DNA of 64,000 bases from Clitoria ternatea (lineage: Eukaryota > Streptophyta > Magnoliopsida > Fabales > Fabaceae), in assembly GCA_037962975.1 (NCBI GenBank), contig CM075673.1, positions 162,150,667 to 162,214,666 on the forward strand. Reading direction: 5' to 3'. Positions 46,251 through 59,388 of the stretch are shown one piece after another; positions within the stretch are counted from its first letter, which is position 1, and every line of letters begins with the position of its first letter. The notes under the pieces were generated by a model. That model saw only the letters and a list, made by a program, of their open reading frames with translations. It was not told where the DNA came from and made no database searches. The position numbers and the translations under genes were made by a program.

Positions 46251-47671
46251 AGTTAAAAATCTTGATAATGATATTTTCCTGCTAAACACTTTGTTACTAA
46301 TGTATATAGAAAAATGATGTATTATTTGAGAAATATTTTATTATGTGAGAATGAGAGGAATAATTTGAGTCGTACAACTATATAATAGATGTTTGAGATT
46401 AGTCAAGTGAGTTTATAAAAAAATCACGTGACCTTTTAAGTAATCATATGACTTTGACAAACTTTTAAGTGATTAAGAAATACTCTCTTATGTGAGTGAA
46501 ATTAGTGAATCTAGATTGTACAACCATACAATTGATAGTTGAGATTAAAAGTTTTTCAAAATATCACTTAAAATATCACTGACTTTTTAAAAAATTCACA
46601 TGACTAATCTCTATCATCTATTATATATTTGTACAGTTTAGATTCGCTCATTTCAATTAAAATTTTTCTTTAGTGTTTTTTTAATGATTAAATTGGATGG
46701 TACTTTTTTATTTTAAAATTAATCCAATACACATTATGAACACTATTTTTTTGTGATTTCAAAGACTAGACTAATGCAATTTTTAATAATTTATTTATTA
46801 TCCAGTCAGATTAAACATATTAAGTAAGCCTTTTTTTTATTGGAATGTCTTTTGATTATATTGAAATTTAGTTGTTGATTCGAGCAATTCTGCTGGCAGG
46901 AAATTTTTACTGCACTTTCAAAGAAATTAACCTCCCACACACTAAAGTCACTTTGAAAAACTTATTAAGAAAATGACTTCATGAGCAAGGGTGAATAATA
47001 AATCTCCAAGACATTACATCCCAAAAAGGTGTATATATGATAATTAATGATTGCAAATTACATTTTATATTAACCAGTGTTAAACTATGTTTCCCATGTC
47101 TTATGTGCATGTCAAATACAAGCTTGTTTGAATGGAGAGAGGAGAAATCATGGAAAGATATATTATGGAAATAACATGATAAAGTATTGTATTGGATGTA
47201 TACAAATAGAAGAGAAAAAATAGAAGGAAGATTTTTTTTTTCTTTGGATGAATGAACAAAAGATAGATTGAAATAAATTAAATAAATAAACAATAAATTA
47301 AATTACATATAAAATTTTATTTTTATGTAAATTTGAAAATATATAAAAGATTTATTCTTATTTTTAAAAAATTTTGATAATGTTTATTAAACAAAATCTC
47401 ACCTTAATTGCTTTTATCCAAAAGAGAAATTCATCTCACTTTCTTTTCCCATTTATCCTCCTTTTTCTTTCCAAAAATAAAAAAATAAAACTTTCTTTTC
47501 ATATGTATTTTTCCTTCTAAGCAAATAAAGAATAATTCTAGTGATTTATCTAATTACCATAATAAATATCTTCTCAAGGGAAAGTATATAATATAATATA
47601 GATTTACATTTCTAGTGTGTAGAAGAAATCATAAATGCATCTATTTTTTAGGCCCAATTTTAACGCACCCA

Positions 47672-50292
47672 CTAACTTTTACTCAATTGGTCTTGCTTTT
47701 GTTCAATGCTATCATCAACTTTGGGCCTCGCGTTCATCAGAACCTGCCATTCAAATGAAAGAATTAGGCCTGGACCAATTGAACACAAAAAAAAAAGGTA
47801 AAAATGAGGGCCTTATGTGATTTTTATTTTCTTAAAATTGGTTTTTTATTTAAAATTCTTAAATTTGGATATTAGATTTAACTCAATTTTAACGATTAAC
47901 TCATAGGATAAGGATTACCCTTTACTTTATATACTTTAGATTGACCATATCTCCAGTCAATGTGAGACACTCATGAATGGAGCGTAGATGTATACGAATA
48001 ACCTATGATACTTATTAACACACTCCTTCACACTTGGAAATGGAACATTGATGAATACCAATACCATATTAAACTTGGGAATTAAGTAATCCTAAAAGTT
48101 AACTAATAGAATGAAGTACCAACCACCTTATATATTTTTTGATTGACTATATCTCTAGTTAATACGAGACTTAAAAAAAAAGAAAAAAGAAAAACATCTT
48201 AACCGTATTTTGGTTTTTTTCTTTCAATTTTCTTTTAACAATTTTACATTCTTCTCTTATTTCTACCTTCTTTCACCATTTTAAAAAAGTATGTTGACAA
48301 GCTTTGTAAAGACGTTGTTTAAGAAAATAAAAGCAAAAATGTTTTCTTAAAAATTGTATAAAAATTACTCTTATAACACTAATTAGCATTTTCGTTTCAA
48401 AACCAGTCCCAAGAAATCTTACCGTAGAAGTTTTTTAAAATTTGAAAAATCAAATGTACCTTTCGCAGCATGGTGTTCTCATTTGTCAAAGTTGAGATGC
48501 GCTCTTCTAAGATAGCGTTTTTATCTTGCAACTCTTTAGCTCTTGATTCCAAATCATTCACATAAACCTTCTTTCTCTCGCGGGCTTGTTGAGCAGACAC
48601 CCTGTTTCTTAACAACCTGTTTCCAATATTCATAAGTTACTTAATAGCGGTGAATTTAGACCGTATAGCTATACATGGAATTATTAAGTTTAATCATATA
48701 AGTTTTTTAAATAGTCATATAACCTTTTAAATAATTATGTAACTTTAAAAAACTTTTAACCATGAATATTTTTTTTAGAAATAATTTTTATCAAGACTTA
48801 CTCACATTTTTCACTTTTCTTGATAAATGAGTTTAATAAAAATCAAACTCGAGGATTCTTTCCACCATCTCAACATACTTTACCAAATAAGCCATAATCG
48901 ATAAGTGAAAATGGTAAATATTGTTCTAAAGTATTAATGCATTTTCATTGTGATTGTTCTTGACAAGATTTTGGGTAATTTTTTATTTTAAATTTTTAAA
49001 AAAACGCACTGGTTAGTAGAATCTCTTATTTCATGGTTTAAAAATTATAATAATTTGACATACGAAGCAAAATCGATCTTTATTCAATTAATTAAAGGAT
49101 AAATTTGATTAAGGAAAAGGTCTGGCTAATGTGTGTTTATTATTAGAGGTATCTTGCAAACAAGGAAGTGTTTAGATACTCCAAGATTCACTGCCTATAT
49201 TTTATTACTTGGTCCACCAACAAAGTGTTAAGATAGTCTGTCCAAAAAATAAAATATTAAAATATTTAGTAGAAACATTTAATATGTGATAAGAATTTTA
49301 AAATGATACTTTTTATTTTAAATTCTTAACATTTATAGTTGAAAGAATCTAATTAATTATTTTTGATTGATTAAATATAAGATGTGAGTTATTGTAAACT
49401 TCGTAATAATAGCATTCTATTAGATATTTTCCTCCTTTGAAATGCATGTGTAGGAGACTTTATCCATTAAGATTTTAAAATTTTCGCTTTAATTCATAAT
49501 TTGATAAAATGACATTCACTTTTAATTTTTATATAGTTTATTTTTCTTTGTAATTTTGTGATTTTTCAACATTGTTCAATATGTAAGACGTTTGACTAAT
49601 AAAAAAAAATCCTACAATCAAATAAAATTTTGATAGTATCAAACAGTGTGAAAGATAAATACTAAACGTTTAAATACTTTCATTTTCATACGGATATTAA
49701 GATTCCAAAAGGATAGGCCAAACATGAAGCATTAGTGTTTGTACGTATGTATACCTCTTGAGGCGTCTATGTTCCTTGTCTGCAGGGTTTCTTCCCCTGC
49801 GGCGCTTCCCAGGAAAAACAGTTTGAAATTGAGGGTCTGTGACATTACTTTGATTAAGGTTACCACTTGGAAGAGTCACTGCAGAATGAACACTAGTTGG
49901 TGTGCCTTCAACATCTGGAACTGTGAACATATCTTCATCACTGTCTTCTGAATTAGTAAACACCTCACAAATTTAGTTCACCATAATATATGCATCAAAT
50001 ACTTTCTTTTGTTTTACCCCCTCAAAATCTTCAAATAAGAGGGATCAAATGTGATATATATATATATATAAAACATGTTTTGTTTGATAATCTCTATTCC
50101 TGGGAAGAATTACCTTTCAGATATTGATTTGATTTCACCTAAAAAGATTCTAATGGTGAAACTTTTATGGAAAAAAAATCTTGAATTATCTATTTCTACA
50201 TTTTTTTTGTTAAAGTAAAAAAATAACAAGTTTTAATAAAAATTAACCCTCAACATATTGAAAAGATAATTTTCAACCACACACAGATCAAT

Positions 50293-50347
<55 letters not shown>

Positions 50348-50739
50348 CAAACTTAACTAGTATTCTTATGTTTAAATCTTATGAATACAATATAAATAGT
50401 TAAATGAAAGTTGTTTTAATTTAACTAGTCATTTCAAGTTTAAATCTTGTAAATACAATTACTTTGAAATTTTATGAGAGCATTTTGGCTCCCTAACTGT
50501 GATGTGTGGATTGAAGCCTGAATATAATATATCAAATAAAAAGAAACATGGTGCTTGAAAAGAAGCATGTGTAACCTACCAAATTTGCTTGTCTTGTTCT
50601 GAATAGATAAAGGAGGAAAAGTGTTAAGCCTATTCCATGAAGAAGAGGAGGATGCTGCTGCTGGTGGTGTTGCTGTGGATGGTATCCCTTCTTTAACTTG
50701 AGAAGGGGCATTACCCTCACTTGGTCTTGGAAGAGACAT
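47672..50739 (-). CDS. HYH: HY5-homologue-like bZIP transcription factor (HYH type), four exons
   Basis: Exons are 50739-50580, 49947-49755, 48616-48460 and 47743-47672, all GT-AG with matching phases, giving 193 residues. Start MSLPRPSEGN matches the HYH start (MSLQRP) and not HY5. Residues 54-65 (EDSDEDMFTVPD) are the acidic VP motif bound by the COP1 ubiquitin ligase. RRRGRNPADKEHRRLKR leads into the basic region (N122-x7-R130 in NRVSAQQAR) and a zipper with leucines at 140, 147, 154, 161 and 168. The 72-base last exon (VLMNARPKVDD...) was found by family comparison. The protein should act in the nucleus on ACGT sites in light and photomorphogenesis responses. ACGT cores at 50823 and 50943 lie upstream. 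The region is unbroken. Confidence 0.93.
50299..50344. repeat. (AT)n microsatellite in HYH intron 1
   Basis: About 23 AT units. Confidence 0.95.
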
Positions 50740-52650
50740 CTCTTGTTCTGGTGTTGTTTTCTTTTTCTGTATTAATTTTGTTTTCCTCAGAGGAAAAAAG
50801 TGCACAAGTGTGTAGTACTAGTACGTGTGCAAGTAAATAAGGGGTCATGACTCTTAAATTTTGGATGGAAACATCTCATGAGAAAAACCATTGAGGGAGA
50901 AACATGGGGAATGGGGCCAAAAAGTTTGGTTCAGAAATGAACACGTTGATGTGCACACAACCAACCCTTTCCTCACTCTCATGGCTACTGACAAATTTGC
51001 TTAATTCCTTTATGTGGTCCACTATTTCCAACTATCTATGCTTATTATGACATCAGAGTACGGTGCATGCCTTTTCCCAATGCTTAATTTCACACCCCTT
51101 TGTTAACCCATATCCACTAAGTATGGGACCATAATCCGTGCACCCGAATAAAAAAATGAGTTTGATTAGTTTTAAATAGGTAAATAAATTATTGGATTAA
51201 AGAAATCACCAAATTTTATTAAGTTTGGATAGGTTTAGTTTTATATTTTTATCAATCAAATTAAGTGTACCTGATCGGATTCTATTATAGTTTTTGAACT
51301 TATTATTTTATTTTAATTATACTTTAATTCTTTTATCATGTGAGATATAGTACATATTATGATAATGTAGTAGACATTAAATTATTTTTTATATGAAATT
51401 GATAAGGAAAATATGCAAAAAAAAGTTTAAAAATAAATTTAGGCCATGAAATAAATTTAATGTTTAAACCGAAATTACCCATTCGAACTTAATCAAAACC
51501 ACTCACCCGAAATTTGATAAAATCGTGAACTTATTTAATTGAAATTGATTAAAAATAAATTATATTTGGTTAATATTAATTGAGTTATTTATCACCGAAC
51601 TCACTAAAACCTGACCGATAATCAACCTCGACTTGTTAATCCATAAGTTTTTGTTTTTGTTTGTTGAAGTGAGGTGTATTTAAGCAGAAATGATATTTTT
51701 TAAATTAAATATTATTGAATGTTTGATTTTTATTTTGAAATAATGGAGTAATTTTAAAATACTAGACTAATTGTTTAATCTATTGAAGTATTTACAATTT
51801 AATGAAAAAATAAATTACCAATCGTGATGGATACCTGAATATGCATGCCATATGAATATTATTTAAACGTTTCTTTAGCGTGTAATATACGGTACCTATT
51901 GTTAACCCCAAAGAAGATATTGTTCGAGAATTTCCTGAGTTTAATATGTGACTTTTTCATCGTATTATATTTCTTGTTGAATATTTAAATCATATTCTTA
52001 AAGATTGCAAAATCACATGTCTTAGAACTATTAAATGTTCTATATCCACCCTTGATTAAAGTTGGATTATAAAATAATAAATTTATGAGGTGCTTTAGTC
52101 TAAATCAAAGTAATTGCAGCCTTGTTTTTTACTTTACAATTTCTTTTCATCAAGAGAAAATAAATCTCAAATTCTTCTTTTTTCTTAATTAAAATTTGAA
52201 ACAATTCACAAATAGTTATATTTTTTAAACGTTAACATTAAATATTAATGAATTATGACTATATTATAATAAGACAAGTTAAAATTGTGTGAAGAGTATG
52301 AGATTTCATCGTCACTTTAATATTTTCATTTATAAAGATTGAGAGTTTTAACAATAACTAAATAAATGTTCAGTTGAATATAGGGGGAACTCAATCCGAT
52401 CATTTAATGATTTAATGATAGTGATTTGTGTGCATGCCATTAGGGGAAATGAATTTGATGTAAATATAGCTTTTAAGTTCGGCAAACCACATGATTATCA
52501 TTTTTTAAAAAGACATTTATAGTTAATAATTAAAAAACATAAAAATGAGTTTGCAGGAAAAAAACAATATATGAATTTTTATGCCTCGAAAAAGGAATTA
52601 ATCACAGAAAGAATATTACTAATACAAAATTTGGAACTTGTTCAGAAGGG
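50740..52650. other. HYH upstream region and AT-rich spacer
   Basis: The HYH promoter and leader should be in the first kilobase. The rest shows no open frame or sharp repeat. Confidence 0.5.
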
Positions 52651-53974
52651 TTTTATTGGGATAGTATTTAATTAAAAGTGTTAGTATAAATAAATTTATA
52701 CTAACAATTTAATAAATTATATAAATAAATGATTTTGTTAGCATAAAGTTGATATATATATATATATATATAATACTTTAAATGTTAATATAATACATTT
52801 TATTGTTAGTAACATTCAAAATATTTTTATTATTAATAATTTATTTTATGTTAGTTAATTAAAGACTATACGATAAAGTGTCTAACAACTTTTAAATTTT
52901 TGTGTGTTAATAAATGATAATTTTTTTTAACTTGGTAAGATTTTCAGTAAAAAAGTTTTTACGCAGATATGTATGATAAAATTACACTCAACTTCAATAT
53001 TTTCTTATCTTATTATTACATAATTTTTGTTAATTTACTATTTAATTTTATATTCATTTATCTATCCACATGAGAACAAATTGTTAATTTGAAATATTTT
53101 ACCAATTTTATTAAAATTAAAAAGTTCAACAAGAGTTAAATATATATTTAATGTTTCATTAATCATTAGCATCACTATATTTTTTTTGTTTCACTCAAAA
53201 TTGAATTTGTGTTATAGAAGATTTACAACTCAAGCACATTTCTCAACTAACTATGCCAGCTACCCTTCCCACTATTGTGGCATATAAGCTAATAACTTAA
53301 AATTGAAATTTTAAGGAATTTAAAATCCCACAAAATTTAATTCCTACCATTCAATTTTTATCTATTAAAATTATTTCAATGCAAACAAATTGTCAATTGC
53401 TAACACAAATTTTAGAAGTTGTTAAAAAAATCTTTGTTGGTATAATCTTTAACTAACAAAAAATATAATGCTAGGAAAGATATTTTAAGTTTTTACTAAC
53501 AATAAAATGTATTATACTGGAATTTAATGTAATATTAGGATAGCTCAACTTTATGCTAAGAAAATTATCACTACAAAAAACTTATCATTTATAAACACAA
53601 AAAATTTGAACGTTATTCGGAAAATTTTTGTTGGTATAGTCTTTAACTAACAAAAAAAATATAGTGTTAGTAAAGATATTTTGGGTTTTTACTAATAATA
53701 AAAATTATTATACTAACATTTGATGTAATATTAGTATAGTTCAACTTTATGCTATGAAAATTATCACTACAAAAGAATTACCATTTACAAACACACAAAA
53801 TTTAGAAAGTTATTAGGAAATTTTTTGTAGGTATAACCTTTAACCAAAAAAAAAATATAGTGTTATTAAATATATATTTTAGGTTGTTACTATAACCATA
53901 AAATGTATTATACTAACATTTCATGCAATATTAATATAGCCCAACTTCATACTAATAAAATTATTTATTAGTAT

Positions 53975-54870
53975 TGAACTGGTCTGGACCGGGGCCTAGG
54001 ATCCGGTGTGGGACCAGTCACGAAAGTATATATATTTTAGTGTTTATACACTGGTACAATGGGTATCCGGTATTGTAATCCGACCTCTCAGTGGAAGAAG
54101 CCGGTCTCGTTGTCCTGGAGATCCTTCACACTAGAGTTTCGCGTTGGAGTGGGCGAAAGGTGGTGTCACCTGCGAAGATTCTCCGACGCTCAAGTTAGAA
54201 GAGTGTGTAAGAACTCAATGAATACTCAAGCAATGCAATAGCAAGATGAGAGTTAGAACAACGTAACCTTGCATGTGTATTGGAATATGCTATTTATAAT
54301 TGAGCGTGGAAAATGAATCGTTGGGTGCCAGTGGGCCCATAGGTTCTGATGCCGTGTATAAAGTGTCAATCAGAGTGGCTCAGTATTCAAAGTATGCCAC
54401 GGGGTAGGTCAATTTTCAGTGTACGATTTTGAGATAGGGATGGAGGATAATCACCTTTTCCGTAAATTACGTTTGTGATTGTACCCAATCCTTTCAATGA
54501 ATGAAAGAGACATATTCCGCTGTGCAGAATATCTATCTCGTTAAGTAATGACTCCTCTTATCTCGTTATGACACTGAGGCAAACGGTTTTAGGTGACAGA
54601 TGAATAAGATCGGATAAAGTATCCGGTGTCTCGGATGTTACTTCGGATGACCGATGTAGGAGAGACTTGCATCATATATTTGCCGACCGGATCATTATCC
54701 TATGATACCGGTTGACCTCTAGGACGGCTAAGATGACTTCTTAACCTTAGAGCCGCTATCCAGACCGGATATATATTGAGCTGTCTGGATCATTATCCTG
54801 TGATACCGGTTGAACTATAGGACGTCTAAGATGACCTCTTAACCTTAGGGCCGGTATCCAGACCGGATCA
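53975..54870 (-). mobile_element. Solo LTR with perfect 5-bp target duplication
   Basis: 896 bases with TGAACTGG...ACCGGATCA ends (TG...CA) flanked by AGTAT at 53970-53974 and 54871-54875. Removing it restores the sequence of the neighbouring repeat unit (compare 55135-55165). It is the same family as the LTR at 1025-1828 but on the other strand. The TATA box is at 54291-54298 on the minus strand. Open frames in it are shared with 1025-1828 and are not coding. Confidence 0.95.
54684..54870. repeat. 99-bp tandem duplication in the solo LTR U3
   Basis: TCATTATCCTATGATACCGG at 54691 recurs at 54790 with about ten changes, each followed by TTAACCTTAGRGCCG and TATCCAGACCGG. The full-length relative at 1025-1828 has one copy. 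Confidence 0.88.
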
Positions 54871-55443
54871 AGTATAATTTATTAAATTGTTAATGTAAAT
54901 CCAAAACCAATACTAACATTTCATTAGTTAAATGTTAAACCAACAAAGGATTTCCTAAAAACTTTCAAATTGTGTTTGTTTTGGAAGTTGTTAGGAAAAC
55001 CTTTGTTAGTATATAGCTTTTAATTAACAAAAAATATAGTTAGTACTGATATTTTGGGTGTTTAATAACAAAAAATGTATTATACAAACATTTGATATAA
55101 TATTAGTATAACCCAACTTTATATACTAACAAAATTATTTATTGGTATAATTTACTAAGTTGTTAGTATAAATCCAAATATCCTATACTAACACTATTTT
55201 TTTTTGTTAGTTAAAGGTTATACTAACAAAACTTTCCTAAACACTTTCAAATTTTGTTTATTAGTAAATGACATTTTTTTTTCAATGTATTTTTTTTAGT
55301 AAAATTCATTAAATTGTCAATATAAATTTAAATGACATATCTCATATTTTATTTTTTGTTTGCTAAAGTTTATACCAACAAAAAATTTTCTATCAACTTG
55401 TTTGTTTTGGAAGCTGTTAGGAAAACCTTTGTTGGTATAACCT

Positions 55444-55720
55444 TTAACTATTGAACTCAGTTCCTGGAGAACTGAGTTTATATGTGTTAAAAAATTGGAC
55501 CTATAAACTCGATTCTGTGGGGAACTGAGTTCTTAGGTATATTTAAAAAATAAAAAAATAAAAAAAGACATATTAACTCGGTTCTAGGGTAACTGAGTTC
55601 GTATGATTGGACCTATAAACTTGGTTATGTGGGGAATCGAGTTCTTAGGTATATTTTAAAAAATAAAAAAAAAGACTTATTAACTCAGTTCTATGGGAAT
55701 CGAGTTCGTATAACTTGTGT
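55444..55720. repeat. 110-bp tandem repeat rich in inverted GAACTGAGTT motifs
   Basis: Segments of the form CTATAAACTCGATTCTGTGG, GGAACTGAGTTCTTAGG, A-rich spacer and TTAACTCGGTTCTAGGG recur two to three times. Paired AACTCRGTTC and GAACYGAGTT could form hairpins of about 10 bp. Confidence 0.75.
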
Positions 55721-58301
55721 GATAATTTCACAAATACGACCGCCTCTACTTATTTACCAAACAACCGAGTTCGTATGTTAGTGATGCTTATTATTAACAC
55801 TTTATTTTATGTTAGTTAATTAAAGGCTATACCAACAAAAAAATTTCTAACAACTTCTAAATTTTGTATGTTAATAAATTATAAATTTTTTGTAATTTGG
55901 ATAAGATTATCAGTAAAAAAGTTGGTAAGCAGGGTAAAATACATTCACCCCTATGTATGTTAAAATTACACTCAATTTCATTTTTTATTTCATTTACATT
56001 TACATTGTAAGTTAACTGAATCTATATATAAGTACTAACAGAATATTCTTTTTATTCCTTGAATAAGATTTTTAATTTTAAAAAAAATTCATTAGAAAAC
56101 ATTTTGAATTAACTAATTTTTACTATAAATTTTGAAACTACTCGTATTTCAATATCCAAATAATATTTTACAATTATTAATATTAAAATCTTTTATTAAA
56201 ATAAATTATTTCCTTAAATTTATTTTTTATTTATTGTTGTAGTATTTTACTTTTATATAATTAAGAAGATGGTAGATTTGCTGCAAAAGCCAATTCAACT
56301 ATTGAGAGAAAAATTTTGTACCAGCTCATAACCTTATAAGTTGAAGCTAGATGCTAAGGCAACCTTATTTACTTTTATGTTCTCACTTTATATATCTTAC
56401 TTCATCAAATGAGCCAAATCCTATAAATGTAATTAATATTTGCTTTAGTTCCTTATTTTTTGAGTTTGGTTCTTCTAAATTTTAAAACATTTGACAATGA
56501 TTCCTATGACTGAATACTGATGTGTCAAACAAAAATAATTAAAATGAATTGTTTTTACAAATTGAGACTAAAGTGAAATTTTTATAAAATAATTGAAACT
56601 TAAAGTAATTTACACTTATAATCTCACTAAAATAGAAGTTTATTAAAAAAAAATATAAATATCTACATTTATCTATCTACTTCATCAAATACACCAGTTA
56701 ACTATATTTGAATAGAATTCAGTTTAATTAATTAGTGGATTTAATTATTTTTAATCCAGGTTTATCTCATTTAGTTCATGAATAATAATTGAGTTAATTA
56801 ATGAATTGAATATATCTAATTTGGTTTATTTTCAACCCTAATTAAACAAGCCAACATATTTTTGAAGAATTGAAATTAAAATTAGCTACAGAGTAATATA
56901 TTTAAGCCTATGAATATGAATTTAATTAGAATATATATGTGGTGAGTATAAATTTTTTCTACCATATTAATCCGATTATAAAAAAAAGTTAATTTATCTA
57001 ATAGCTATATTTTTTTTTGTTACAATATTGTAATAACTACTTTATACATTATATCGTAAATGATTTTTAATTATATATATTGTTATTTAAATTAAACTGA
57101 CTATATAAAATTGGATTACTATTAGCCTGAGCCCTAATCATTGATTGTGACTTTGTTGAGAAGTTACTTCACTCTCATAACATAATGTGACGGTCGATCT
57201 TTGTACAAATTCGTAAGCAATGCCAAAAAGAAGAACAATCAACTATGATTACTTTAATGAATTGACGATGCCCATATCTCAAGCATCCTATGCATGCGTT
57301 ATTACAATCAAATGAAGTGGTATTAATCATAACTTGCATCCTAAATTTGCAGATAATCAACACATTAATAAGAAATTTCACTCAACTAATAATCTCTTTT
57401 CGACAATAATAATCATGTGAGCATAATATCGGTACTTTACATCATGAATTCATGTTACATGTTTTATAAGGTCTCGTATCAATAGTTAGGGGGTATAAAT
57501 GGATATCCATAGATATATGTAAAGTAACTATATTACTCATATTCATGGAAAAAAATACTAATAATGTTCTATTTATATATGTATAAATATTCGTTGGATT
57601 TATATATATCTATTTATAATAATGGATATTCATTAATACTTATTAACATAAAAAAAGGAGCCACAAAACATGTAAAAAAGTACAAAATTAAGAAACAAGA
57701 TGAAGAGGAGGATAGGGTCTTAAGGATTGATTAAACCATAATCCTTAAACCTTAAAAATTAGAGTTTTATTTTTATATATAATAGGGGTATCTTAGTATA
57801 TTAATTAAATATATATTGACAAGTATGGATATATCATCCTATCTTACTTAATAGATAGAGAAAATATCAATTTAAATATTTGTAAATATTTATTTAAAAA
57901 TCTAAATCCTATCAATTTTATTAGTAAATATTTATGGGTGTGGATTTTTATGCATCTTATCGACAACTATGGTTACACCGATATAATAGAGGAATACAAG
58001 CACATGTCAAGGGAATATCAAATCGCATCCGCAAATGTATTAGGAACAAGTGTACAAATAACTATTTTTTCATAAAATATAAAAAAGATATTGACATCAT
58101 CATAATTACAAGTTTTACTTCTCAAACCCCATAAATATTACTCATTTAATGTACTTGATGTACATTTTTTTTATCCTATATGTTTGAGTTCTAGTATACT
58201 ATAGCGACTTTAACATTATAGTGTTCTTATAGATGACACTAAATTTATCCTCTTTTCGAGAGGACATCAAATCAAATACACAAACTCCTTATTTCCTACT
58301 A
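55721..58301. other. Gene-free AT-rich spacer
   Basis: 55790-55990 repeats 52835-53010 in direct orientation ('TTATGTTAGTTAATTAAAG' onward), so the flanks of the CACTA-like array may be a duplicated segment. The rest has no supported gene. Confidence 0.5.
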
Positions 58302-58812
58302 GGGATGTCAAAACAGACTAAACTCGTTGGCCTAGCCTATAAAAAATGACGGTGCGAACAAAAAAAACTACAAGCCACTAACTAAGGCCCAACCCGCTAA
58401 CTTGGTAGACACACACTTTGGCAGGATGAGTCATCGCTTAAGAATTAAAAAAATATAAATATCAATAATATATTAATTTATACTTTTATTTTCTAAAACT
58501 AAAAAAAAATTATGTATCTCATTATTCTCTTTAATTTCTTACCCAAAACAGTATTTTTAGATTTTTTAATGCTTTTTTTTTATTAATTTAACATATATCT
58601 TTTTAAAATTTTCAAGACAGGCAGCAAGCTGACCTGTCATCCTGCCATCTTTTCTTTAAAAAGCAATTTTTTTTTTTACTTAGAAGGGCTAGCCTGCAAG
58701 TCAACAAGCCCATTGTTAAGGAGACAAACCTTATTTTTAGACTCTTTTAACTTGGTAGAACAGACCAATCTAACCCACCAAAGCAGACGTGCTAGCCATT
58801 TTGCCAATCATA
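58302..58812. mobile_element. hAT-like MITE, old
   Basis: AGGGATGTCAAAACAGACT at the left pairs loosely with the complement of GCTAGCCATTTTGCCAATC at the right, with GGCCCAACCCGCTAAC and AAGGGCTAGCCTGCAAGTC inside. This composition is that of a common plant hAT MITE ('GGGTGTCAAAATGGG'). The 8-bp target duplication could not be confirmed. Confidence 0.5.
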
Positions 58813-58982
58813 TTTCTTACTAGACAAAAGAAAAACTGATCATATAATATTCTCACTTAACTTATATCTTCTAAGACAAAATAGTACATATATTGTAACC
58901 CGGTACCGTCATCCCTAGATCAAATAAGATACACATAAAAAATGTATGATTATTTTCGTTAAAATGCATGGCACACCGAGCT

Positions 58983-59388
58983 AGAGCTGTTAAAATGGAC
59001 TATCCGGCCCAACATTCATTGACCTGACGGGTTTGACGTTTTTCAAGTTTATACAGACTTTTGACAAACCTACATTATTTTTTTTTAGTAAAAAATTACA
59101 AAGAATACAATCATTAAAAATATACCAAAATTCTTTCATGACAAATATAAGATCTAATTCAAGTAAAAAATTATAGAGAATACTTTGTTCCATCTTAGTA
59201 AAATAAAAAATTAAAAAAACATGTTACGAACTTAAGCGGGTCGATCCAACCAAGCTCGGGAAAAACTTAACCAGGTAGGCACCTTTTCAGACCAAGTTAA
59301 AAAAGATCCATTTTTAATTCAAATTCCTTTTTTAAAATTTAAACTTGCTTATTTTTCAGCCCGACCCAACCTATCTTAACAACTATAT
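58983..59388. mobile_element. hAT-like MITE, second copy type
   Basis: Left TAGAGCTGTTAAAATGGACT pairs with the complement of CCAACCTATCTTAACAACTA at the right. Inside are GGCCCAACATTCATTGACC and CAGCCCGACCCAACC. No clear target duplication. Confidence 0.55.

Larger units (their letters stand above)
44097..47671. other. Gene-free region between RPL13A and the bZIP gene
   Basis: Includes the RPL13A 3' untranslated region, a decayed Ty3 reverse transcriptase scrap (44990-45475), degenerate repeats (45561-46250) and AT-rich spacer to 47671. Confidence 0.5.
52650..55435. repeat. CACTA-like terminal units in tandem and inverted copies
   Basis: Units of 196-199 bases begin CACTACAAAA (53569, 53765) and carry CAAAATTTAGAAAGTTRTTAGG, AACAAAAAATATAGTGTTAG and TATTATACTAACATTTGATG. 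An inverted copy lies at about 52660-52915 and related pieces at 54880-55435. The CACTACAAAA start matches CACTA transposon ends. No transposase was found, so this looks like a non-autonomous element or satellite seeded by its ends. The solo LTR at 53975-54870 sits inside the array. Confidence 0.6.

Noticed and set aside
57175..57381. Cysteine-rich minus-strand frame
   Set aside because: The start is not an ATG and the following frame has no signal peptide or known cysteine pattern; probably chance in AT-rich DNA.
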